Assembly: GCF_041434935.1 (NCBI RefSeq)
Contig: NZ_CP107964.1
Coordinates: 3,782,001 to 3,846,000 of the forward strand
Origin: Kitasatospora sp. NBC_00374
GTDB taxonomy: Bacteria > Actinomycetota > Actinomycetes > Streptomycetales > Streptomycetaceae
DNA: 64,000 bases
Direction of reading: 5' to 3'
The translations under genes were made by a program, and so were the position numbers. Of the stretch, positions 26,403 to 33,540 are shown piece after piece. Every line of letters begins with the position of its first letter. Position 1 is the first letter of the stretch. Under the pieces are notes generated by a model. The model was not told the origin of the DNA, did no database searches, and saw only the letters and a program-made list of their open reading frames with translations.

Positions 26403-28439
26403 CTACGGCCGGGGCTCCACCCGCTCCCGCCCGGAACGCGGGGCCGGCTCACCGCGGCGGACCGCACCCGGCGCCCGGCGGCCCGGGCGGTCGGCCCGAC
26501 GGGACGAGCTCAGCTGCCAGGGCACGCTGATCACCATCACGCCGGGCGTGAACAGCAGGCGGCTCTTCAGCCACAGCGCCGACTGGTTGTGCAGCACCTG
26601 CTCCCACCAGCGGCCCACCACGTACTCGGGAATGAACACCGCCACCACCTCCCGGGGATGCGAGCGCCGGTACTCCCGGACGTAGTGCACCACCGGCTTG
26701 GTGATCTCGCGGTACGGCGAGTCCAGCACCTTCAGCGGCACCGGGACGGCGAACTCCTCCCACTTCGCCCGCAGTTCGCGCAGCGCGTCCGCCTCCACCG
26801 CGACCGTGAGCGCCTCCAGCTCGTCCGGCCGGAAGGCCTGCGCGTAGCCGAGCGCCCGCAGCGTGGGCTTGTGCAGTCTGGAGACCAGCACGATGCCGTG
26901 CACCTTGGACGGGCGCACCGACGCGGCCCGCGGATCGTCCGCCGCGAGCTCCTCGGCGACCGCGTCGTAGTGCCGGCGGATGCCGCGCATCATCACCCAC
27001 AGCACCACCGCCGCGACCACCGCCAGCCAGGCACCCTCGGTGAACTTGGTCAGCAGCACGATCACCAGTACCAGTGCGGTCACCACCGCGCCGAACGCGT
27101 TGATCACCCGGGACCGGTGCGCGGCGTGCCGCACCCCCGGATCGGACTCCTCGCCGAGCAGCCGGTTCCAGTGCCGGACCATGCCGATCTGGGACAGCGT
27201 GAAGGAGGTGAAGACACCGAGGATGTAGAGGTGGATCAGGCTGGTCACGTTGGCGTCGTACAGCCACAGCAGGCCGCCGGCCACCAGCGCGAGGGCGATG
27301 ATGCCGTTGGAGAACGCCAGGCGGTCGCCGCGTGTGTGCAGCTGCCGGGGCAGGTAGCGGTGCTCGGCCAGGATCGAGGCCAGCAGCGGAAAACCGTTGA
27401 ACGCGGTGTTCGCGGCCAGGATCAGCACCAGCGCCGTGACGGTCTGGATGAAGTAGAAGAGGAAGCTGTGGTCGCCGCCGAAGACCGCGGCCGCCAGCTG
27501 TGCGATCACGGTCGGCTGGGTGTAGGTCGCGCAGTCGGTACCGAGACCGGTGAGCTGGCAGGCGTTGTCCACATAGTGCACGTCCGAGGTCAGCGCCAGG
27601 GTGGTGATGCCCGCGAACATCACCACGGCCGTGAGGCCCATGACGGCCATCGTGGTCGCGGCGTTGCGCGACTTGGGCGCCCGAAAGGCCGGTACGCCGT
27701 TGGAGATCGCCTCGACACCGGTCAGCGCCGTACAGCCGGAGGCGAACGCCCGCAGCCCCAGCATCAGCAGCGCGAAGCCGGCCAGCGTGTCCTTGCCGTC
27801 CTCCGGCACGATCCCGAAGGCCGCGCTCTCGGCGACCGGGCCGTCCCCGAGCAGTACCCGGATCAGCCCGGTGCCCACCATCAGCAGGATCCCGCCGATG
27901 AACAGGTAGGTCGGCACCGCGAAGGCGTTGCCGGACTCGCGTACCCCGCGCAGGTTCATCGCCGTCAGCAGGGCGACGAAGCCCACCGCGAGGACGACCT
28001 GGTAGCCCGCGAGGCCGGGCAGCGCCGAGATGATGTTGTCCACGCCGGAGGCCACCGACACCGCGACCGTCATCACGTAGTCGACCATCAACGAGGCCGC
28101 CACCACCAGCCCGGACCGCGCCCCCAGGTTGGTCGACACCACCTCGTACGAGCCGCCGCCACTCGGGTAGGCGTGCACCACCTGGCGGTAGGACATCACC
28201 ACCACCGCCATCAGCGCGACCACGGCCGCCGCGATCCACGGCGTCAGGTACAGGAAGGCGGTACCGCCGACGGTGAGCACCAGCAGGATCTCCTGCGTCG
28301 CGTACGCCACCGAGGAGAGCGGGTCCGAGGCGAAGATCGGCAACGCCAGCCGCTTGGGCAGCAGCGTCTCGCCCAGCTCCTCGCTGCGCATGGCCTTGCC
28401 GATCACGAGACGCTTCAGCACCTGGGGCAGATTGAACAC
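26403..28439 (-). CDS. APC-superfamily membrane permease
   Basis: About 678 aa from GTG at 28437-28439. It has roughly 12 hydrophobic segments beginning at LPIFASDPLSSVAYATQE, then a cytosolic C-terminal domain of over 150 residues. The opening and the SGGGSYEV segment match the APC amino-acid/potassium permease group that includes KimA/YdaO-type proteins. The cargo cannot be told from sequence. There is no Shine-Dalgarno site before the GTG, but TAGTCT lies 7 nt upstream, so the message may be leaderless. The frame extends upstream to 28607, but that part crosses the neighbouring terminator region and is unlikely to be translated. Confidence 0.8.
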   Translation of the reverse strand: MFNLPQVLKRLVIGKAMRSEELGETLLPKRLALPIFASDPLSSVAYATQEILLVLTVGGTAFLYLTPWIAAAVVALMAVVVMSYRQVVHAYPSGGGSYEVVSTNLGARSGLVVAASLMVDYVMTVAVSVASGVDNIISALPGLAGYQVVLAVGFVALLTAMNLRGVRESGNAFAVPTYLFIGGILLMVGTGLIRVLLGDGPVAESAAFGIVPEDGKDTLAGFALLMLGLRAFASGCTALTGVEAISNGVPAFRAPKSRNAATTMAVMGLTAVVMFAGITTLALTSDVHYVDNACQLTGLGTDCATYTQPTVIAQLAAAVFGGDHSFLFYFIQTVTALVLILAANTAFNGFPLLASILAEHRYLPRQLHTRGDRLAFSNGIIALALVAGGLLWLYDANVTSLIHLYILGVFTSFTLSQIGMVRHWNRLLGEESDPGVRHAAHRSRVINAFGAVVTALVLVIVLLTKFTEGAWLAVVAAVVLWVMMRGIRRHYDAVAEELAADDPRAASVRPSKVHGIVLVSRLHKPTLRALGYAQAFRPDELEALTVAVEADALRELRAKWEEFAVPVPLKVLDSPYREITKPVVHYVREYRRSHPREVVAVFIPEYVVGRWWEQVLHNQSALWLKSRLLFTPGVMVISVPWQLSSSRRADRPGRRAPGAVRRGEPAPRSGRERVEPRP

Positions 28440-28582
28440 ACCCGCGAGACTAGGTCGGCCGACCGCTCCCACCGCGAGCCTCTCCGGCGTACGGCGTGTC
28501 CCCGATTCCCCCGATTCCCCTGAACGGCCCCGCCCCCACCCCCGCCGTGACTCGGGCGGACCACCTGGCCGCACCCGACAGA

Positions 28583-28622
28583 AAAGGCCCCCGACCTGCG
28601 TTTCCACAGATCAGGGGCCTTT
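28583..28622 (-). terminator. Intrinsic terminator
   Basis: Arms AAAGGCCCC and GGGGCCTTT enclose a loop containing GCGTTTCC; on the minus strand a T-rich tract (TTTTCTGT) follows. It lies 52 nt past the stop of the minus-strand gene at 28674 and would end its transcript before the permease gene. Confidence 0.8.
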
Positions 28623-28673
28623 CCGTTAAAGCTCGTCGTGCGGTGACCGGCGGGCTCATCCGGGAGGAAGGGG

Positions 28674-29318
28674 TCAGGTTCCCCAGTTGGCTATCGAAGC
28701 CGCCTCATCGCTCCAGCCGAACGGGGCCAGATCCGGAGTGTTGCAGCCCTTGACGGCGAAGAACTCGTTCCCGGTCCAGTTGATGGCATCGAAGAGCGAG
28801 ACGTCGAATCGGCACCAGCTGAGCGAGGATATGACATCGTTCCAGTTCTGCGTCCCCAGAAACCCTCGGTGAACCTGACTCAAGTCAGTGTAGCCAAACC
28901 CTGGGTCAAGGCTGAGGCTGTCGCCCTGCTCTCCGGCGTCCTCCCAGAAGACCGCAACGGGTGACAGGGAATCAGGATTGGTCGTGCAGACATGCTCCCA
29001 GCTCAGCGAGGCCGTGCGCTCGCCATCGGCGTATATCCGGCGCACTTCCGAGAGCATCGCCGTACGCTCGGTGAAGGCGCCGAGGGCTATGGACGAACCG
29101 TACTCCAGGCGGGTCAGGGATAGAGGTTCCTTCAATTCGCTGTTCATGCGCTCAAGATCTTCGACGACCTCACCATCGAGAACAAGAGGCACCGAGGGCC
29201 TGATCTCTCGTATGCGCCCGCCGGGCTCCCGGCGCCCTGACGTATCCTCGAGCGTTCCAGCCGGAACTCTCTCAGGTGCTGCGCTCTTGCCTCTCGTTTC
29301 TTCGCTGGTACGTGACAT
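28674..29318 (-). CDS. Hypothetical protein, possible I36/crystallin-like domain
   Basis: 214 aa from ATG at 29316-29318, with GGGGTGG 6-8 nt upstream; two GTG codons just before it are alternatives. GC content is visibly below its neighbours. The N-terminal third is charged and repeat-free. The C-terminal part (WNDVISSL, then CRFDVSLFDAINWTGNEFF) resembles the Greek-key motif of beta/gamma-crystallin and peptidase-inhibitor I36 proteins (N-D-x-[IA]-S-S followed by a tyrosine/phenylalanine-glycine corner). No signal peptide is visible, unusual for I36 inhibitors. It lies just outside the integrated element and may be an acquired gene. Function is not established. Confidence 0.6.
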   Translation of the reverse strand: MSRTSEETRGKSAAPERVPAGTLEDTSGRREPGGRIREIRPSVPLVLDGEVVEDLERMNSELKEPLSLTRLEYGSSIALGAFTERTAMLSEVRRIYADGERTASLSWEHVCTTNPDSLSPVAVFWEDAGEQGDSLSLDPGFGYTDLSQVHRGFLGTQNWNDVISSLSWCRFDVSLFDAINWTGNEFFAVKGCNTPDLAPFGWSDEAASIANWGT

Positions 29319-29980
29319 TTGCACCACCCCATGAAGGCCCCCGGAGGCCGCTTCCTGCGCAACCGTGCGGTCTCCAAGGTTGTGTTACTTGATGATCGGC
29401 CATTTCGATCGGGCCGCAAGAATTCTCACAGTCCAGCAGCAGCCCGGTTCCACGCGAAACCAAGTCACTGCACCCGACGTCGTCCGAACGGGAGGCCACA
29501 GGCGCCGGATGGTGCCAGTGCCCGAAAGTCGTAGATTGATTGTTTCTCACAATACGCCCCCGACCCGGTCAAATCGACCACAAAGAGTGAAAGTCGACCT
29601 CTCGTTTCGACCGATAGCTAACGCTGTGTCAACAGCCACTCCGACGGGGACCGTGCTGTAAACACCCGGTCAGCGATAAGGCTCGGCGGTGACGATGGGT
29701 AGCCAGGACTCAATGCCGCGAGGCTTAAGTCGATCAAGGGATGCCTGGGCGGCGCCTCGTTGCGCGGAACTCCGAGCAGCGCTCAGCCGGGGCAGGGCGC
29801 CCTCGGCGGACACCCCGCGAGTCCTGGTCCGGAGCTGGTCCGAATGCCCTGGTCGGAGCCGGGGGCCGGGAGGAACGGAGCGAGACAGGTCACACAGACG
29901 GCCCACTGGCGACCGTCAACATTCGAACACAACAAGAACGGCCCTGAACCGCGTTTCCGCAGTTCAGGGCCGTTCCGTTA
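29319..29980. other. Intergenic region left of the integrated element
   Basis: About 660 bp between the I36-like gene and attL. It must contain that gene's promoter, which I cannot place. A minus-strand open frame at 29670-29776 ends with a plausible protein tail (ending VTAEPYR) but has no recognisable start or family and may be a gene remnant. The last 45 bp hold the terminator hairpin. Confidence 0.4.
29936..29975 (-). terminator. Original tRNA-Tyr terminator, stranded at attL
   Basis: Perfect 14-bp arms (GAACGGCCCTGAAC and its complement) surround a 12-nt loop with GCGTTTCCGC, followed on the minus strand by TTCTTGTTG. It directly follows the duplicated tRNA 3' end, so it is the chromosomal terminator of tRNA-Tyr left behind by integration. 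A near-identical hairpin lies at 58545-58584, carried in by the element. Confidence 0.8.
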
Positions 29981-30034
29981 TCCGGTGGCTGGTGCAGGGT
30001 TCGAACCTGCGTAGCTTGCGCGACAGATTTACAG
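29981..30034 (-). repeat. attL: 54-bp duplicate of tRNA-Tyr 3' end
   Basis: This 54-bp stretch is identical to 58591-58644, which forms the 3' part of the intact tRNA-Tyr. Identity stops inside the anticodon region (after CTGT on the tRNA strand), the usual crossover zone of tyrosine integrases. The sequence to the right (accgcg...) is element DNA. Confidence 0.95.
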
Positions 30035-30145
30035 ACCGCGCAGCGAACCCGGCTGACCTGCATCGCAGCAATCTCTGCAAAGCATGTTCCCACGCATCTC
30101 CCACGTTGCGGTGGGCTTGGCATCGCAGTCGACTTGAAGTAGGGC
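30028..30145 (+). repeat. att-arm repeat R1 and NLR-cassette leader
   Basis: It starts with TTTACAGACCGCG at the att crossover and runs through CTGACCTG to CGACTTGAAG. The same arrangement, about 80% identical by eye, recurs at 32918-33036 before the second NLR cassette; its first 33 bp also recur at 36797. It marks the left boundary of cassette 1. Confidence 0.85.
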
Positions 30146-30199
30146 AGGAATCAGCGGCGGCTGCCCGCTACGCGCCCCAGCACGGTTGCTTCTCTGCTG

Positions 30200-30262
30200 A
30201 TCAACGACGAGGACTCCGCAGCCGTCCTGCGCTAGCCGATCAAACGGGTCCTGCACGACGAC
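30200..30262 (+). pseudogene. Remnant of NLR partner (effector) gene
   Basis: 63 bp align without gaps to 33331-33393 inside the intact partner gene of cassette 2 (ATCAACGACGAGGAC...GATCAAACGGG...GACGAC). In the corresponding frame it reads INDEDSAAVLR, then TAG, then PIKRVLHDD, so it has an in-frame stop. The part encoding the N-terminal domain is deleted: the shared leader jumps straight to this segment. It is a decayed copy of the partner gene in front of the TIR-NLR. Confidence 0.75.
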
Positions 30263-30303
30263 GCCAAACCTACACACCGAGGGACGTTAGGACGCGAGAC
30301 GGC

Positions 30304-32892
30304 ATGGTCAGCGACAACGGTCAGCGGGTGGACTTTTTCATCAGCCACGCCGGGGCGGACCGGGCGTGGGCGGAGTGGGTGGCCTGGCAGTTGGAGGACG
30401 CCGGCTACACCACCGAACTCGACCACTGGGACTGGGCACCCGGCGAGAACTTCGTCCTCAAGATGAACCAGGCCCTGGACGGCGGGGGCCGCATGGTCGC
30501 CCTGTTCTCCGCTGCCTACTTCGAGCCGGAGCGGTTCACCACCGATGAGTGGACCGCCATCGTCGCCGCCAAGGACAAGATGGTCCCGATCCGCCTCGAC
30601 ACCGCCAAAGCTCCGTCCATCCTGGGCCCGATCATCACCGCCAGCATCCAAAACATGGACGCCGATGCGGCTCACACCGCCCTCCTGGAGGCGGTCCGGA
30701 AAGCCCTCGGCGAACGGGGCCGCCCCCACCAGGAACCCGGATTCCCGGGTCCGGGAGGCTCCGGCCACCTGCGGCGTCTTGGCGCAACCGGACCCCGCCT
30801 GCCCGGCACCCTCCCCGGCGTGTGGAACATCCCCAACCGCAACGCCTCCTTCACCGGCCGCGACAAGCTACTCGTCCAGCTCCGCGCCGACCTCACCACC
30901 GGAAGCACGGTGGCGGTTCAGGCCCTGCACGGCCGCGGCGGCGTCGGCAAGACACAGCTCGCCATCGAATACGCCCACCGATTTGCCAACGAATACGAAC
31001 TCGCCTGGTGGATCCGCGCCGAGGAACCCGCCCTCATCGGCGAGCAGCTCGCCGACCTCGCCACCCGCATCGGAGCCGCACCCGCCGACGCCACCCCCGC
31101 CGAGGCCTGGGACGCCCTCGCAACCGAACTGCGCACCCGCGCCCGCTGGCTCCTGATCTTCGACAACGCCGAAGGCCCCGCAGCCCTGCGCCCCTACCTG
31201 CCCGGCGGCACCGGCCACATCCTCATCACCTCACGCGACCCCCGCTGGCAGACCTACGCGGTCCCCCTCGACATCGGCGTTTTCACCCGCGACGAATCCA
31301 TCACCCTGCTCCAAGACCGCGTCCCCACCCTGACCAGGGCCGAGGCGGACCAGTTAGCCGATGACCTCGATGACCTGCCCCTCGCCCTGGTGCAGGCCGC
31401 CGCCACCCTCACCGACGGCCTTCCCTTGGCCCAGTACCGCCGGCTCCTCGCCGAACACATCAGTGCGCTGCTGGAGGAGAACCGCCCCGACGACTACCCC
31501 TTCTCTCTCGCCGCCCAGACCCGCCTCAGCAGCCAGCGCCTCGCCCAGGAAAGCCCCCAGGCCGCCGCACTCCTCAACGCCTGCGCCCTCCTCGCCGCCG
31601 AACCCTTCCCCCTCCACACCTGCACCACCACACCGGCGGAAGACACCCCCGAGCCGATCGCCGCCCTCCTGCGCGACCCGCTCGCCGCCACCCGCGCCAT
31701 GGGCGCCCTGGCACGCCACGCCCTCGCCCGCATCCAGGACGGCACCCTCCAACTCCACCGCCTCACCCAATCCCTCGTCCGCGACCAACTCGACGACGGC
31801 CAACACGCCCAGGCCGCCCGCGGCGCACAGGCACTCCTGACCGCAGCCAACCCCGGCAACGCCACGGAACCGGCCACGTGGCCGAGGTGGCGCGACATCA
31901 CCCCCCACCTCCTGGCCATCGACCCCCGCGCCATCACCACCGAGACGGCACGCGACGTGGTCCGCGACGCCTGCTGGTACCTCATCGACCTCGGCGACGC
32001 CCGCAGCGCCCTGCCACGCCTTGAGGAGCTGCACCATGTGTGGGGGGCGCAACTCGGCCCCGACCACGAGGGCACCCTCTGGACCGCCAACTACCTCGCC
32101 ATGGCCTACGGCAGCACCGGCGACGCCCCGCGCGCCCGCGACCTCGATCAGGACACCTACGACCGCCGACGGCGGCTCGTTGGCAACGACCACCCCGACA
32201 CCCTCAGCGCCGCCCACTACCTAGCCGCCCGCCTCGCCGCCCTCGGCGAGACCGAAGCCGCCCGCAACCTGAGCCAGGACACCCTCGACCGCCGCCGGCG
32301 CGTCCTCGGCAACGACCACCCCTCCACCCTCGCCACCGCCAACAACCTCGCCATCCACCTCGCCACCCTCGGCGAAACCGAAGCCGCCCGCAACCTCGAC
32401 CAGGACACCTACGACCGCCGACGGCGGCTCGTCGGCGACGACCACCCCGACACCCTCAACGCCGCCCACAACCTCGCCGCGGACCTCGCCACCCTCGGCG
32501 AGACCGAAGCCGCCCGCAACCTCGCCCAGGACACCTACGACCGCCGCCGACGCGTCCTCGGCGACGACCACCCCTCCACCCTCGCCACCGCCAACAACCT
32601 CGCCATCCGCCTCGCCACCCTCGGCGAAACCGAAGCCGCCCGCAACCTCGCCCAGGACACCTACGACCGCTACCGGCGCGTCCTCGGCGACGACCACCGC
32701 CACACCCTCAGCGCCGCCCACAACCTCGCCGCGGACCTCGCCACCCTCGGCGAGACCGAAGCCGCCCGCAACCTCGCCCAGGACACCTACGACCGCCGCC
32801 GACGCGTCCTCGGCGACGACCACCCCGACACCCTCAACACCGCCAAGAACCTCGCCACGGCGGCGAAAGCAGCCAGCGACACCATTGAATGA
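30304..32892 (+). CDS. TIR-NB-ARC-TPR protein (NLR-like, cassette 1)
   Basis: 862 aa. TIR domain (9-135: VDFFISHAGADRAW ... DEWTAIVAA), Gly/Pro linker, NB-ARC STAND ATPase (about 175-480: Walker A GRGGVGKTQ at 210-218, Walker B LLIFDN at 283-288, ILITSRD sensor, LPLAL motif), then about six 42-residue kinesin-light-chain-like TPRs from about residue 625. This is the layout of an innate-immune NLR: TPRs sense, NB-ARC oligomerises, TIR is the effector. The residue four after W83, often the catalytic Glu in TIR NADases, is V87, so NAD cleavage is uncertain. Codon 351 is TTA (31354-31356), implying bldA tRNA dependence. ATG at 30304; upstream in-frame codons cross the att arm and are not used. 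Confidence 0.88.
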   Translation: MVSDNGQRVDFFISHAGADRAWAEWVAWQLEDAGYTTELDHWDWAPGENFVLKMNQALDGGGRMVALFSAAYFEPERFTTDEWTAIVAAKDKMVPIRLDTAKAPSILGPIITASIQNMDADAAHTALLEAVRKALGERGRPHQEPGFPGPGGSGHLRRLGATGPRLPGTLPGVWNIPNRNASFTGRDKLLVQLRADLTTGSTVAVQALHGRGGVGKTQLAIEYAHRFANEYELAWWIRAEEPALIGEQLADLATRIGAAPADATPAEAWDALATELRTRARWLLIFDNAEGPAALRPYLPGGTGHILITSRDPRWQTYAVPLDIGVFTRDESITLLQDRVPTLTRAEADQLADDLDDLPLALVQAAATLTDGLPLAQYRRLLAEHISALLEENRPDDYPFSLAAQTRLSSQRLAQESPQAAALLNACALLAAEPFPLHTCTTTPAEDTPEPIAALLRDPLAATRAMGALARHALARIQDGTLQLHRLTQSLVRDQLDDGQHAQAARGAQALLTAANPGNATEPATWPRWRDITPHLLAIDPRAITTETARDVVRDACWYLIDLGDARSALPRLEELHHVWGAQLGPDHEGTLWTANYLAMAYGSTGDAPRARDLDQDTYDRRRRLVGNDHPDTLSAAHYLAARLAALGETEAARNLSQDTLDRRRRVLGNDHPSTLATANNLAIHLATLGETEAARNLDQDTYDRRRRLVGDDHPDTLNAAHNLAADLATLGETEAARNLAQDTYDRRRRVLGDDHPSTLATANNLAIRLATLGETEAARNLAQDTYDRYRRVLGDDHRHTLSAAHNLAADLATLGETEAARNLAQDTYDRRRRVLGDDHPDTLNTAKNLATAAKAASDTIE
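32176..32889 (+). repeat. 126-bp TPR-coding repeats, cassette 1
   Basis: Five full 126-bp units and a partial sixth encode consecutive 42-residue TPRs of the pattern VLGDDHPDTL...NLA..LATLGETEAARNL. Units are highly similar at the DNA level, alternating two subtypes (AAHNLAADLATL and ATANNLAI), which suggests duplication in pairs. Confidence 0.85.
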
Positions 32893-32917
32893 ACCTGAGC
32901 CTCGGTTGACCCGCGGC

Positions 32918-33036
32918 TTTACAGACCGCGCGCCGAACCGCGCTGACCTGCGTCGCAGCACTCTCTACGAAGCGTGTTCCCGCGTATCTCCCGCGTTTGC
33001 GATGGGCCACGCACCGCAGTCGACTTGAAGGAGGGA
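32918..33036 (+). repeat. att-arm repeat R2 and NLR-cassette leader
   Basis: Second copy of the TTTACAGACCGCG...CTGACCTG...CGACTTGAAG leader, 25 bp after the stop of NLR 1. The bases between stop and repeat (TGAACCTG, then GGCTTTACAG) are also shared with the end of NLR 2, so the whole unit, not only the att core, was duplicated. Confidence 0.85.
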
Positions 33037-33111
33037 CACGAAACAGCCACGGCTGCCGGCCCCACGCCCTGCCGTCGCTGCTTCGCAGCCACGAACGCAC
33101 GAACGGGGCAC

Positions 33112-33540
33112 ATGATGAGTGCAGAGATCGCCGACCTGGTGAACCAGGCCGGCCCCTACCTGACCGCAGCCCTAACCGCATACGGCAGCGCAGTGCTCAC
33201 CAAAGCAGAGGACGCCGCCGCCGACGCCACCGCCAACCTCGGCCGACGTATCCTCCAAACCGTCTGGCACCGACGCTCCGAACCCGAGCAGGCCGAGCTC
33301 GAAGCAGCAGTCCAAGAAGCCGCCGAAGAAATCAACGACGAGGACGCCGCCGCAGCCCTGCGCCAGCAGATCAAACGGGCCCTGCGCGACGACACCGACC
33401 TGCGCAGCGAACTCGCCCAACTCCTGCCCCCACAGTCTCCTGGCACGGTGACGGCTACTGCCTCCGGGCTGGGGGCAATCGCTGCCGGCCGGGACATCCG
33501 CACCGCCATCACCGGCGGCATCAACCGCCCCGCCCCATGA
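33112..33540 (+). CDS. Putative NLR partner/effector with C-terminal signalling motif
   Basis: 142 aa from ATG at 33112 (or 33115), with GGGG just upstream. Residues 2-105 are helical, with a hydrophobic/amphipathic N-terminal stretch (PYLTAALTAYGSAVLT) and an acidic, Ala-rich remainder. The C-terminus (about 119-136) is a short Gly-containing motif, AIAAGRDIRTAITGG. The next gene starts with the same motif (AIAAGRDIGTAITGD) and overlaps this stop by ATGA. Matching short motifs at the C-terminus of an effector and the N-terminus of an adjacent NLR are the hallmark of bacterial amyloid-signalling pairs. That this helical domain is a toxic effector, perhaps membrane-acting, is inference. The motif DNA is repeated almost exactly (26 identical bases at 33473 and 33571). 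Confidence 0.65.
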   Translation: MMSAEIADLVNQAGPYLTAALTAYGSAVLTKAEDAAADATANLGRRILQTVWHRRSEPEQAELEAAVQEAAEEINDEDAAAALRQQIKRALRDDTDLRSELAQLLPPQSPGTVTATASGLGAIAAGRDIRTAITGGINRPAP

